Part shown: positions 1-10,100 of the stretch, piece after piece
How the letters are laid out: each line of letters starts with the position of its first letter
Numbering within the stretch: the first letter of the stretch is position 1
The notes under the pieces: model-generated
Told to the model about the DNA's origin: nothing
The model's input: the letters and a program-made list of their open reading frames with translations, nothing else
The model's database searches: none
Assembly (NCBI GenBank): GCA_900545865.1
Contig: URAN01000057.1
Location: 1 to 18,971 of the forward strand
Reading direction: 5' to 3'
Origin: an uncultured Eubacteriales bacterium
Lineage (GTDB): Bacteria; Bacillota; Clostridia; Monoglobales; Monoglobaceae
DNA length: 18,971 nt
Made by a program: the position numbers and the translations under genes

Positions 1-5
1 AAATA

Positions 6-27
6 CGGCAAGCCGTTTGGCTTGCCG
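6..27 (-). terminator. intrinsic terminator after tRNA-Leu
   Basis: A perfect 9-bp stem (CGGCAAGCC / GGCTTGCCG, positions 6-14 and 19-27) closes a 4-nt loop. Read on the minus strand it is followed by TATTT up to the window edge, so only the start of the U-tract is visible. It sits 5 bases beyond the CCA end of the tRNA. Confidence 0.8.
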
Positions 28-32
28 CGACG

Positions 33-116
33 TGGTGCGGCTGAAGGGACTTGAACCCCCACGTCATTGACACCGGATCCTAAGTCCGGCGCGTCTGCCA
101 ATTCCGCCACAGCCGC
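33..116 (-). tRNA. tRNA-Leu (anticodon UAG)
   Basis: On the minus strand the sequence folds as a class II tRNA. The 7-bp acceptor stem GCGGCTG pairs with CAGCCGC, followed by discriminator A and an encoded CCA (33-35). The anticodon stem CCGGA/TCCGG encloses loop CTTAGGA with anticodon TAG. The T-arm contains GGTTCAAGTCC, and a long variable arm lies between. An 84-nt length, long variable arm and UAG anticodon identify leucine, reading CUN codons. It has its own consensus promoter (192-220) and hairpin terminator (6-27), so it looks like an independent single-tRNA unit. Confidence 0.96.
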
Positions 117-125
117 AAATCTGTA

Positions 126-180
126 ATAATGCAGAATGAAAAGTGCATAATGCAGAATTATTTGTCCGCAGCCCCACATT
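126..180. repeat. AATGCAGAAT-type intergenic repeat in the tRNA leader
   Basis: The 12-mer ATAATGCAGAAT occurs twice in direct orientation (126-137 and 147-158), 21 bp apart, and is followed by GCCCCACATT (171-180). The 11-mer AATGCAGAATT (149-159) recurs inverted at 10649-10659, and GCCCCACATT recurs at 10629-10638, so this is part of a dispersed element. It lies between the tRNA promoter and the mature tRNA, hence inside the transcribed leader. Confidence 0.6.
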
Positions 181-191
181 CCACGTTTAGC

Positions 192-220
192 ATTATATCA
201 CAATTTCGCTGCGGTGTCAA
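192..220 (-). promoter_or_regulatory. consensus sigma-A promoter for tRNA-Leu
   Basis: On the minus strand, TTGACA (215-220) is followed by exactly 17 nt and TATAAT (192-197). A TG one base upstream of the -10 box makes it an extended -10 as well. All twelve core bases match consensus. The start site would be near position 185, giving a leader of about 70 nt before the tRNA. Such strong promoters are usual for stable RNA genes. Confidence 0.9.
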
Positions 221-304
221 TTATTTTATAAAAATTTGTTTATTCGGTCGGCTAACTCGATACAACTTCAGCACAATTTCCATGCAACTTCGGCGCGCAC
301 CCAA

Positions 305-327
305 CCCGAATCCTATCGGAATTCGGG
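305..327 (-). other. hairpin overlapping the stop of the GH2 gene
   Basis: Positions 305-313 can pair with 318-327 as nine base pairs with one bulged A (320) and a TATC loop. The stem spans the TAG stop of the beta-mannosidase-like gene (313-315). No T-run follows on the minus strand, so it is not a convincing intrinsic terminator. It may only reflect local sequence or mark the mRNA 3' end after processing. No other terminator is visible before the tRNA promoter. Confidence 0.35.
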
Positions 328-2679
328 CAGGTATTTTAACGATTGCGCACACTTTTTGTACCGCTTAAAATCAATCGTCCCTTTAAAATGCAGGTAGTGA
401 TTTTCGCCGCTTATACTCATATCGGAATCATCCGAATCCTTTATGCGCCACTCAATTTTATAAAACTTATTCGTACTCGGCGTGTTTATCGTCCCGATAA
501 CATCCGCTCCGTTTGCCGAAATTTCCGCTTCGCCCGGCAATACTTCGGCATTCGTTTCGGCATCGCAAATCTTATACTCAAACCGAATCATTGTATCATA
601 ATCATTGACCGCATAAAATTCAAGCCGTCCGTCCTTTTCGTCCGCCATAATGCAAAACCGTTGCTGTGCCGCTTTTATATAATAATACGCGCGCTTTTTT
701 TCAAAATAATAATCAACAACCGCGTCCGAAAACTGCGGCCAGCAATCCATTATATTCCACCATATTATGCCGCCGCAATGCTTCTTGTTTATCCTGAACT
801 TTTCGATAAAATACTTGTCCGCCTCGGCTTGTGAAATCTGGCTCATCTGTACAAACTCGTCCAAATCCTCTGCCCCTCTGCCGAAAAGATTCTTTATCTG
901 TTTCATCATGAGCTCAACGCGATACACATATTCGCCCTTGGGATATTCGGGTGACGTGCAATGCAAAATCCACTGTTTATTGTCTTTCGGCGGCCACAAA
1001 TATTCTTTATCGATAAACCGCTCTATGCTCGCTCTTGACGGACATCCGTGATAGCCTATCTCGCTTGCAAAACACGCCTTTGTACCCTTGTAATACTCGC
1101 CTTTGAAATAATCCCTCGGACCCCAAAGATGCTGTTCGGTTGCAGTACCACAGCCGCTTTTGTAAACTTTGGGCGAAATGTACGGCGAACTCGGCAGATA
1201 CGGGCGCGTTCCGTCATGCGAATTTATCACACGCGGCAAGACCTCTCTCGTGAGGACATTAAGCTCGCGGTTACACGAGTACATCTGCATCATATCGCAC
1301 TCGTTGTCGCCTGCCCACAGGCAAACACACGCGTGTTGGCGCAGGCGTTTGACCACCGCCTCTGCCTCTGTTTTTAAAAGACCTTGCATTCTCTCGTCAC
1401 GCGGATATGTTCCGCACGCCATTGCGAAATCCTGCCACACCATAATTCCGTATTCGTCACAAATATCATAAAATATGTCATCCTCGTACACACCGCCGCC
1501 CCAGCACCGTATCGCGTTACAGCCGCAATCGGCAACAAGGTCCAAAATATCCTTTATCCGTTCTCTGTCCTTGCTGTGGAACATATCAACGGGAACGTGG
1601 TTCGTTCCCATAACAAACACGGGTTCGCCGTTTATTATGAACCTGAATTCGCCGTTGCCGCTCTCATCAACCGTCTCGGTGTTCAAAAGTGATACGTTTC
1701 TGTATCCGAACCTGAACGTCTTGTAATCGGCAACTTCGCCGCGGCGGACAAGCGAGACCGTCACGTCATACAGATTCGCCGCGCCCTTTCCTCGCACGTT
1801 CCACCTCTTACAGTTCTGTATCTCAAAACCGACACGGTTGGCGACAAACCACGGCTTATGCACGATATGAAAAGAGCTTTCGCCGCACTCTGCGTCAATC
1901 GCTATTTCATAATCGTCAAGCCTGTCGCGTCCGATGTCGATTATGTATCTCAAATGTGCCGTGCCGACTTTTGTTTCGTCATTGTAGTTGTCCGCAATAA
2001 GATAACATTCCTTAATTTTCGGCCGGCGCTCTTTGAAAATGTAAATCTGCCGCCAAATTCCGCCCGACACCGCCCTCGGCGCAATATCCCAGCCAAAGCC
2101 GTGCGCCGCCTTTCGGATATACGCCGCCTCATAGCTGTATGACATCATTCCGACCCCGATTGAATCGGTGTACGCCCTCGCCTCAATCACTGCAGGCTTA
2201 ATATGCACAAAAATCTCGTTTTTGCCGCGATTTAACCCCTTTAAATCAAACTTGTGTCCGATAAACATATTCTCGCAAGAGCCGATTTTTTCACCGTTTA
2301 AATATATATCCGCAATGGTGTCGATTCCCTCGGCACAAAGCCGAATATCCTCGTTCGGCGCAACATCCTCGTTCCAATCAAACTCACAGCTGTAGAACAT
2401 ATGATAATATTCGTATTTTCTAAGTTCAAGACAGCCATCACCGACATAGGGGTCTTTTGTCAAGACCCCCGCGTTTAACAAATCAAGCTCAAAGTTACCG
2501 GGAACGGAAGCAGAGATGAGCGGTTTATCTGCCATCTCTGTATCTTTTATCGATGTATATTCAAATCCCGTACCGTCATCCTCGGCATACGAAAGCTTCC
2601 AGTCATTCAGTATATCGAATTTCTCGCACGCCTTGGATTTTACGGTTCTTGCTTTTAACAAACCAAAATTATCACTCAT
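313..2679 (-). CDS. GH2 beta-mannosidase-like glycosidase, cytoplasmic
   Basis: 788 aa with no signal peptide, so cytoplasmic. The order is that of retaining GH2 enzymes: an N-terminal sugar-binding jelly-roll (about 20-215, with GIDTIADIYLNG at 118-129 and GGIWR at 206-210), an immunoglobulin-like domain (about 218-330), a TIM barrel (about 335-670) and a short C-terminal beta region. The likely acid/base is E460 in WAGDNE and the nucleophile E540 in SEIGYHG. The motif WWNIMDCWPQFSDAVVDYY (640-658) resembles the beta-mannosidase 'NDCWP' block, which points to exo-removal of beta-linked mannose rather than galactose or glucuronate; this specificity is inferred. The start has AGGAG six bases upstream. 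It is the last gene of the minus-strand series, 33 bp after the preceding stop. It probably trims imported oligosaccharides made by the secreted enzymes upstream. Confidence 0.88.
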   Translation of the reverse strand: MSDNFGLLKARTVKSKACEKFDILNDWKLSYAEDDGTGFEYTSIKDTEMADKPLISASVPGNFELDLLNAGVLTKDPYVGDGCLELRKYEYYHMFYSCEFDWNEDVAPNEDIRLCAEGIDTIADIYLNGEKIGSCENMFIGHKFDLKGLNRGKNEIFVHIKPAVIEARAYTDSIGVGMMSYSYEAAYIRKAAHGFGWDIAPRAVSGGIWRQIYIFKERRPKIKECYLIADNYNDETKVGTAHLRYIIDIGRDRLDDYEIAIDAECGESSFHIVHKPWFVANRVGFEIQNCKRWNVRGKGAANLYDVTVSLVRRGEVADYKTFRFGYRNVSLLNTETVDESGNGEFRFIINGEPVFVMGTNHVPVDMFHSKDRERIKDILDLVADCGCNAIRCWGGGVYEDDIFYDICDEYGIMVWQDFAMACGTYPRDERMQGLLKTEAEAVVKRLRQHACVCLWAGDNECDMMQMYSCNRELNVLTREVLPRVINSHDGTRPYLPSSPYISPKVYKSGCGTATEQHLWGPRDYFKGEYYKGTKACFASEIGYHGCPSRASIERFIDKEYLWPPKDNKQWILHCTSPEYPKGEYVYRVELMMKQIKNLFGRGAEDLDEFVQMSQISQAEADKYFIEKFRINKKHCGGIIWWNIMDCWPQFSDAVVDYYFEKKRAYYYIKAAQQRFCIMADEKDGRLEFYAVNDYDTMIRFEYKICDAETNAEVLPGEAEISANGADVIGTINTPSTNKFYKIEWRIKDSDDSDMSISGENHYLHFKGTIDFKRYKKCAQSLKYLPEFR

Positions 2680-2712
2680 TTTTTACTCCTCTTATGTCGC
2701 ATAAATCAAGTC

Positions 2713-5349
2713 TTATTTTTTATAGACAACCGCCGCCTGAATCGTTCCCTGGTTCATCTGAACGATAATAATATCCTCGCTGTTCGGCGTTGTTTTATAA
2801 TCCTTTATGTCTCTGTAGTTCCCCTTGTACACCTTATCGGTCTTTGAATCTTTGTCATAGAACATAAAGGTTGTCTGAGCGGCGTTTATTCTCTCGTCCG
2901 TCTTTTGACCCGTCTTATAGCCCCAGCCGATAACGCTGTCACCCTTTTCGCTTACATAGCCGTAAGACAGCTGGAAATTCGAACCGTAAGACGATGCAAA
3001 AAGCGAGTACGTTTCGTTATCGTTTGCCCAGCCGATTCGCTTATTCTCGGACTCGTCATACAACATTTCAATCGCCGAAATTCTTCCGTTATACGCGGTT
3101 CGATAGCGTATGAGGTCACCCTCGCAAATATCCTTTGTGCTTACGTTTGTCTTTTTGAGCGATTCGTCATAGACCTTGATTGATGAATTCCGACCCCTTA
3201 CCATTCCGTTGATTTGGCGGTATTCATCGCCGTTTTCGTCAATCGCCTCGAGGTTTTCGCTTACAACAAACATATTCGAATTGAGATAGTCATTGTTCTC
3301 ACTGTCGTCGGGGTTGACCCGATACACAACCGCATCGGCAAACTCGTTCTCGCCCTTTGCCTTATAGCATTCGAATTTAAAGCTTACCGTGCTGTTAAAG
3401 CTGCCTTGTTTCACAACCGAAAATTCGCTCTCGTCCGCCGAGTTCACATTCTCATCATCGGGAACGCAGAAAAACTTTGTATCGGACGACAAAACAAGGT
3501 CTGAATCTATCCTAAAATTATACTTTGTCGAATATGACTGTCCATCCTTTACTCTGTTCAATGTAACATTGGGGTTTTCCGTGTCCTCGTTATAGGTATC
3601 TATCTTATTTATTTTCCCGTCCGTGTTCACGCTGTAGCGTATAACCTGCGGCTGTGTTCCGCCGCCGGGGATTGCCGCAAGCGCCGCACTCGCCGCGCCG
3701 CGGTAAGACGAGCCGTCTATCTTGATATTATCGGTCGATTCGGCGGTTATCATCTCGGCGTTCACGCTGAAAATCTTGAATTTTAAAGTATCCGCGAATC
3801 CGTCATCGGCGGTCTTTGCCGCAATGAGATAACCGAGCGTCATTCCGTCCGAATCCGTCACCCTCGCGTGTATTATATGCCCGAAAATATCCGAATAAAC
3901 ACACGCGGTCACGCCGACCGTCAAGGGCTTTAACACTCTGTCTTTGTACTTATCCTCTATATCATACACAGTCGAATCAATCGTAATTGTCCCCTCGCCG
4001 CCGTTTATCGCGGTCACGATTCCCTCGCTTGAAACATTCGAAACGATAACATCTATCCTCTCGCCGTTTTGTGAGGCATAGACATTCATAACCGACTTGG
4101 GCGCGATGTCTTTAAGCTCAACCTTGTTCGCCGCTTCGTCCCTAATATTCACAATATCGAATTTATTAAGGTCGATAACCATATCATCGCTTTCGCTGTA
4201 CAGAACCTCCGACGTTGAATCCGCCGACTTTAACACAAACGGCTTGCAATCGTAAATCATTACCGCGTCATATGCGCCGTTCGTGGTCGAAATAAGCCGA
4301 ATATAGCCGCAGGTCAGGTTTAAAAACAGGTCGGTTATATCATTTTTGGGAACGGCGTTGTTATAGATTATGACCGCGTTTGATACGTTCACGGATTTGA
4401 GGGTGTTTTTGTCGGAATAATATGTGATATTTCCGTTTTGATACCCCGAGAAATCATCAATATCTATCTTCATTTCTTTTTGAGATTGGCTGTCGCTCTC
4501 AAAAATATAGAAAACATATTCGGTCTTTTCGTTGTACAAAACCGTCACTTCGCGGCCTATAAATTCGGTGTAATCCTCTGTCTCGCCGTCAATTCTGCAT
4601 TTTGTGCCGTCCGCAACAATCGAATTTTCGTCCGATTCGACATCGAATTTTATGTTTACGCCGTTCGAGCCGCTCAAACAGCCGCTCACATAATCCAGTC
4701 CGTAAAGCTCTTTTAAAAATATGTTGTCATACGATTTTTTATAAGCGGTGCTGCTGTCCTCGCCCGACTTGATCGATGTCGGAAGGTATTGCGGCTCGAT
4801 GAGCGTGTTAAACAACAGCTCTGCCGCCGCGCCGAGCGTTATCTCATCACCAGAGCCGACCGAAATTCCGTCAAGCAAGTCGCCGTCTTTTGCCGCCTGA
4901 ATATATCCGTAAGGATAACCGCCGCACGCCTCGGCGAGCGGTGTGTAGCCGAGAGCCGAAACGACCATTTTTATTGCTTCTTGGGCGGTTATGTTATTGT
5001 TCGGATAAAAACGGCGTTCTGAATCAACGCTTATTATCTTCATCTCGGCAAGCGCATTGATGTACGGCACGGCATAGTCATAATCGGCAACGTCCGAAAA
5101 GTACCGCACCGTTGTGCTTTCGCCGCTCTGTTTCAAGAGCTTGCCGAGGTTATACGCAAAGTCGCCGCGCGTAATCGGCTGGGCATAAACCGCGTCCTCT
5201 TTCTCGCTCAGGATACCGAGTTTTTCGAGCGCATACGCCTTTGACGGCTTGGTTGCGGACATCTCTGCCGCGGCGCTCGGCGCATAAGCCACCGTAAAAA
5301 ATACCGCGAACACCGCCAATAATGCTATAATTCTTTTTATGTTCTTCAT
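2713..5349 (-). CDS. secreted protein with N-terminal SLH domains and a long unassigned beta-rich body
   Basis: 878 aa. Residues 1-28 form a signal peptide (positive MKNIKR, hydrophobic core, AAA end). Three S-layer homology domains follow: a divergent one at about 32-75 (ITRGDF), a clear one at 83-135 (FSDVADYDYAVPYINAL ... ITAQEAIKMV), and a third at about 143-188. SLH domains bind pyruvylated secondary wall polymers, so the protein should sit on the cell wall by its N-terminus with some 690 residues facing outward. That body is rich in beta-strand patterns such as GIVTAINGGEGTITI and short DG turns. It shows no catalytic motif, dockerin, cohesin or LPXTG signal I can recognise. The start is preceded by AGGGGG at nine bases. 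Only 13 bp separate it from the upstream SLH gene, so the two are probably co-expressed. A scaffold, wall-spacer or glycan-binding role is possible but unproven. Confidence 0.8.
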   Translation of the reverse strand: MKNIKRIIALLAVFAVFFTVAYAPSAAAEMSATKPSKAYALEKLGILSEKEDAVYAQPITRGDFAYNLGKLLKQSGESTTVRYFSDVADYDYAVPYINALAEMKIISVDSERRFYPNNNITAQEAIKMVVSALGYTPLAEACGGYPYGYIQAAKDGDLLDGISVGSGDEITLGAAAELLFNTLIEPQYLPTSIKSGEDSSTAYKKSYDNIFLKELYGLDYVSGCLSGSNGVNIKFDVESDENSIVADGTKCRIDGETEDYTEFIGREVTVLYNEKTEYVFYIFESDSQSQKEMKIDIDDFSGYQNGNITYYSDKNTLKSVNVSNAVIIYNNAVPKNDITDLFLNLTCGYIRLISTTNGAYDAVMIYDCKPFVLKSADSTSEVLYSESDDMVIDLNKFDIVNIRDEAANKVELKDIAPKSVMNVYASQNGERIDVIVSNVSSEGIVTAINGGEGTITIDSTVYDIEDKYKDRVLKPLTVGVTACVYSDIFGHIIHARVTDSDGMTLGYLIAAKTADDGFADTLKFKIFSVNAEMITAESTDNIKIDGSSYRGAASAALAAIPGGGTQPQVIRYSVNTDGKINKIDTYNEDTENPNVTLNRVKDGQSYSTKYNFRIDSDLVLSSDTKFFCVPDDENVNSADESEFSVVKQGSFNSTVSFKFECYKAKGENEFADAVVYRVNPDDSENNDYLNSNMFVVSENLEAIDENGDEYRQINGMVRGRNSSIKVYDESLKKTNVSTKDICEGDLIRYRTAYNGRISAIEMLYDESENKRIGWANDNETYSLFASSYGSNFQLSYGYVSEKGDSVIGWGYKTGQKTDERINAAQTTFMFYDKDSKTDKVYKGNYRDIKDYKTTPNSEDIIIVQMNQGTIQAAVVYKK

Positions 5350-5362
5350 ACCTTTTTGCCCC

Positions 5363-7027
5363 CTATTCCGAAACGGTATAAACGCCGTAAATTATCTTTG
5401 CCGCTTCGGCACGCGTCAGATAATCGAGCGGCGCAAAGTTACGTCCGTCAACGCCGTTTATTATGCGGTTTTGAGAAAGCGCCCCGACAGCCTCTTTCGC
5501 ATAATCGGATATATACGCCGCGTCCTCAAAGGCAATATCGCCGAGTTCCTCTTTTGTCATCAAGCCGCCGCTTATCGCCGAATTATAGACGATTGTCGCC
5601 GCGTCCTGTCGGGTGATATTCTCGCCCGTGCCGAAACGGTTGTCGCCCACGCCTTTTATGATATTGTTGTTATACGCAATCTTTACATAACTCGCGTACC
5701 ACGCGTCATCGTCAACATCGTCAAAGCGGACATCCGCCGCCGTCCTCGAACTTTCGGGAACAAACGCCAAAACGACCAGTTTAACAAATTCCTCACGGGT
5801 TATGTTGTCGTTCGGACAGAACGTGTTTACAGTCTTTCCGTTGATGATTCCGAGCTGTGCAAGCTCGACAATCGCGCGTTTTGCCCACGAAACATCATCA
5901 ATATCATCAAAAATATCGGGATTCATTGGCTCGGGATTATCGGTCGGGTTGGTGTAATCATTGCCGAACGAAGTGGTCGAATTACCGCGGCTTGAACCGC
6001 CGCCTCCACCGCCGCTGCCGCCCGATGTGCCGCCGTTGTTATCCGATGTGAGAATTGCCGCTTTCAGCTCGGAATAACTGTTATACTTATTATTCATCAC
6101 GCGCAGGCAATCGTTTTGGGTTATCGTCCTTGATATGCCAATCTCGGCGGCAAACTCATTCAAAACGTCCATCACATTCAAATATCCGTCGGGGGCTTTG
6201 ACCGTTGCGAGAGTGAACTCGCGATAAAGTGCGTCAAAAAATTCACTCTCGGTTGTACAGCCGTTGTTTTTAAGCGCGTCCGTCACCGCGGTTTTAAACA
6301 CCGTATTCACATACTTTCGCGTATACAAATTCTTTATTCTGCTATTTTCAAGTCCGAGTTGTTTGTCATATTCAAAAAGGTCGGTGACCTTTCCGTCAGA
6401 CACCGCCGCGATTATAACCGCGCGGTTATAGCTGTCGATCGCCTTTGACTTTATATCCGCGTCCGAGAGCGAAAACTCATCGCTCTTGACCCAATTATAC
6501 AAAACCTGTGCCGCCGCACGGGTCAGCTCGAATTCCGAGTCAAAGCCGAGGGCGTATTTGTTATCTTTGCATACCGTGATAAGCTCGTCAACGCTCTTTG
6601 CCGCCGCAAGCTTTTCGAGCGCAAGCTCGTTTTCTTTCGGATTGCTGTATACCACGTTTTCGGTTATTATACTCTCGCCGCATTCGCACGAGATACAAAG
6701 TTTGTATACTCCGCTTTTTGCACTGTCCTTTAACTCAATCTCGTCCTCATAAAAACCTTTTTCGCCGCTTTCGACCTGATACCGATACGCAATAATATCG
6801 GTGTAATCGTTCGGATTATCGGTCTTTAAAAGGTCGTCAAAGCTCTTGTCGGGTGCCCACAGGTCAACGCCGACAATCCTTCCGCTCTCGCCGCATTTTG
6901 TGTTGCCGCTTATGTAAACGCCGTTGCTTCCGACCTGTTTTGAATAGGCAAAGCACGCCGTGTTAATGCCGCCCACACAGATTACCGCCGCCAGGGCGCA
7001 AATGCAAATCCTGCTTTTTTTCAACAT
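5363..7027 (-). CDS. secreted protein with three C-terminal SLH domains and Gly/Ser linker
   Basis: The start is set at the ATG at 7027 (MLKKSRICICALAAVICVG), which opens a normal signal peptide and has AGGG upstream. The open frame extends 32 codons further, but that part overlaps the neighbouring gene's end and a hairpin and would bury the signal peptide. The protein is 554 aa: signal peptide 1-27, Ig-like beta domain about 29-127, mostly helical region about 130-327, a flexible linker with a run of six glycines (about 331-348), then SLH domains at about 373-422, 433-485 and 498-550, each with the typical ITREEF- or LTRAEAAKI-like end. It should attach to the wall by its C-terminus and display the N-terminal part. 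That part matches nothing I recognise. It lies 13 bp before the other SLH gene, suggesting a paired function. Confidence 0.82.
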   Translation of the reverse strand: MLKKSRICICALAAVICVGGINTACFAYSKQVGSNGVYISGNTKCGESGRIVGVDLWAPDKSFDDLLKTDNPNDYTDIIAYRYQVESGEKGFYEDEIELKDSAKSGVYKLCISCECGESIITENVVYSNPKENELALEKLAAAKSVDELITVCKDNKYALGFDSEFELTRAAAQVLYNWVKSDEFSLSDADIKSKAIDSYNRAVIIAAVSDGKVTDLFEYDKQLGLENSRIKNLYTRKYVNTVFKTAVTDALKNNGCTTESEFFDALYREFTLATVKAPDGYLNVMDVLNEFAAEIGISRTITQNDCLRVMNNKYNSYSELKAAILTSDNNGGTSGGSGGGGGGSSRGNSTTSFGNDYTNPTDNPEPMNPDIFDDIDDVSWAKRAIVELAQLGIINGKTVNTFCPNDNITREEFVKLVVLAFVPESSRTAADVRFDDVDDDAWYASYVKIAYNNNIIKGVGDNRFGTGENITRQDAATIVYNSAISGGLMTKEELGDIAFEDAAYISDYAKEAVGALSQNRIINGVDGRNFAPLDYLTRAEAAKIIYGVYTVSE

Positions 7028-7060
7028 ACAATCCCTGTTCCTTTCTGTTGTTAATATCTC

Positions 7061-7091
7061 TTTCGGCAAGGCAAGATACACCTTGCCGAAA
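7061..7091 (-). other. intercistronic stem-loop
   Basis: A perfect 11-bp inverted repeat (TTTCGGCAAGG / CCTTGCCGAAA, 7061-7071 and 7081-7091) with a 9-nt loop lies in the 77-bp gap between the jelly-roll gene and the first SLH gene. No T-run follows on the minus strand, so full termination is unlikely. A transcript-stabilising or processing hairpin that sets different levels for the two genes is the natural reading. Confidence 0.6.
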
Positions 7092-7104
7092 ATTGCTGCT
7101 CTTA

Positions 7105-10100
7105 TTATTTCGCCGCGCCGCAAATCAAGTCACAGCTTGCGCTTTGCGGCTGCATTGCCGTCATACCGTTCCAAAGATATGCGCGGATTTTTGTCAGGTC
7201 TTTGACCGTTTCATCGTCTATGTTAAACGTGCATACCGCCTTTGCATACTTGCCGTCTGCGGATGTACCGTCAAGGCTTATCATTCTGTAATCAAATTTG
7301 TTAAGCATTTTGTTTTTATAAACGCCCGATGAAAACGCCCATTCGTGTTTTGTTCCCGTTGTATTTATGATAACAACCGAGGTTTCAACCGTGTCGCCCG
7401 ATTTAAGGGTTTCGGTCGCATAATTTTCGCCGTCCGACTTAACCGAGCCGTTCACCGATATTTTCATCGGTTCTATAACAAGCTCGCCGTTTTTCTCCGC
7501 CGTGATTTTGTGGGTGTATGCCTCTATCGCTTCACCGCCGCAGGTCACGCCGTCAACCTTTAAGGTATATTCGGTGTTCGCCGTCAGGAACTCGTTTAAG
7601 TTCATAATATAAACGTTGTCCGCCGTCTCGCTCAAAGTGCCCGTATACCCTATTGTTTTTGTCGGGTTTGCCGTTTCGTATAATGATATATCGGCATTCG
7701 ATACATCGGGGGCATCGGTGAACGAAATCGCGATTGTGTCCGCAAGAGTTGTCGTTTCGCTCGCCGAGCCATAGGCGATACCGCTGTAATCCGAAAATCT
7801 CACCGCGCTTATTCCCTTTGACGATTTAAACGGCGTGTATTTTACCGAAATATTGTCGAGTCTTGTATCGGAAAGGTACGCCTTTTCATTCACGGCGAAT
7901 CCGATACCGCCGATTGAAGTATGGTCAAAATATGTTACATTATTGTCCGTATAATCAAATCCCGATATTGGTGTTACTCCCAAAAGTTCGTAATTATTGT
8001 TATTTTTAATATAAGTTTCGATGCGGTTGTTGTCAATATCCATTACGTGTCTCACGCTGTACCACGTCTGAGCGGATATTTGTTTTGAGGTAACGGCGTC
8101 AGCACCCGAAGTTTTGTTCACAAGCATTTCTCCGTTTGTAATGCTGAATGCTCTGCGTCCGTACTTGGCGCTCATATAATCGCTGCCCGGATATGAATAC
8201 TTTTTGCCGTCAGCCATTTCTTTCAATCCCATTTGTGTATCGTCAAACTTTTCGGAATATATCGTAAAGTTAAACGCATTAAGGCTTTTATTGCTGTATG
8301 TCAAAGCCGAATAATCTTCATCGCTGTCCGATACGATTCTCTCCGCTTTTACATCATAGTCAACGGTGATAATTCCGCTTGTATACTTCTCGTTTAACGG
8401 GTGATAGAGTTCGGGTGCGCCCCACTCTTTGTCCGAACACAATCCCATTTTCATAGCAATGTTTCCGTTTTCGTCCGCCACGGGTTCACTCAAAGCCGCG
8501 CCTTCCCAGCCATAGCTCCTGTGGCCCCAGTTTGCGGGGCGTATCGAGTGACAGCCTACTTTCTGTGTCCATTGGTCGTCCGCTGTCCAAGCGTGATAGG
8601 TATAACCCGACCAATCTTCACTGAAGTCATCCACGCTCTCACCCAACGCCTTGTTTGTCGAGTGCGATACCTTTATATTGTCGATAAGCTGTTCGGATTT
8701 TTTCGCGTATTGACTTGTTCCTAATCCGATACCTCTGATGCCATCTTTTATCTTTGAATAATCCGATACATCATAAACATCGTCAAACAATGTTGTGCTT
8801 GTGTTTATTAACTTGCCGTCGAAATAATACTCGTATATATAATTATCCAAATCCAGCACCATCTTTACCGAATGCCAAGTATTCAGATTGCCGTCGGTCA
8901 CTTCGAGACCCGTCGCCCATTTACTGTCCGTATCGCTTTTGTTTTCGTTTGTGGGACTCGCCTTTGTCTTTGCACCGCCCAATTTTGAGCCTAACTGTCC
9001 GCTGAGTACCGCGCCGCCGCCCAGTGCTTGGTCTGCGTTATCGGGCATACTGCTGAGCGCATAGAAAAAGAATGCTGTGGAATCATACAAGGTATCCGAT
9101 TGCCAGTTCCCCGGGTTCACAACAGACGGGGCAATGTCATAGCTCATTGTGAGTTTTCCCGTTGTGAATGTTGTTCCCAAATCGTACCACATTGTCACAA
9201 AACGCCACGGGTTTCCCGTTGCCGCCGAACCATCGTGACCGAGCTTTAAAACCGCATTTCCGTTATTGTCCGCCTTTTCGCTGAAACCCTCGTTCGCTTC
9301 ACCTCTGTTGCTTCTGTTCCATCCGTTGGGTTTTGCTTTTGTTCCGCTTCCCATACTCTCGAATGATTCAAAAAAGTCTATAACCTCGTGGCTGCCGCTG
9401 CTTGCCGCAACATTAAAATACACGTTATCGTTTGTAAGGGTGTTGCCAAAACAATCTTTAAATTCAGGCAACTCAATTCTGTACTCCCTGCCCGATTTTA
9501 AGTTATTCGGCAAAGTTACATTCACATTATCGCCGTCAAATACCGCCGCTGCGCTCTGTTCCGCGCCCGTTGCGCTCTCAAAAAGCTTAACCTTTGATAC
9601 CTCGTCCTTGTTCATAATCGGCGCGCTGAATTTAACCGCCGCCGTGTCACCTGATACATATTCACTCTTTTCGGTTTCGGCAACAAGCGTACCGCCGCCG
9701 ACCTGCCACATAATGTCTTTCATATAGAATGTTGCACGGTTATCGGCATTTTTAGTGTTATCGTGAACGGCTATCATAAAATCTATGTTCGTCATTGCGT
9801 CAAGCTTGGCTCTTTGGTTTTCAGCCGAAATCACACCTCTGCCGAGTTTTGTTCCGTCAACATATATGTCATATGTATAATCCTTATTGAAAACAATACC
9901 TATTTTATAATATTGTCCTTTTGTATACTGCTGAACTATATCCGTGGGATTGTATGTCCAGCCGGGGTTTGTCTGTGAACCCAAAAATCCGTTCTCGCCT
10001 ATAATAAAGAATACGGGCTTTATGTCCGAATTGGGGTCATCGGGGTTTCTGAACGCAAACAGCAATGAGTGCTGATTTGTGTTGTTTTCGCCTGCTTTTA

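Noticed and set aside
343..834. Long plus-strand open frames opposite the GH2 gene, including one of 163 codons
   Set aside because: They are antisense to a gene with clear family motifs, have no ribosome site, and their residues are typical of antisense translation.
5339..5995. 218-codon plus-strand frame
   Set aside because: It lies opposite the SLH domain region of a well-supported gene; the repetitive arginine and isoleucine content is that of a shadow frame.
7028..7123. N-terminal extension of the C-terminal SLH protein
   Set aside because: It would overlap the preceding gene and a hairpin and would place 32 residues before a normal signal peptide; the ATG at 7027 has a ribosome site.
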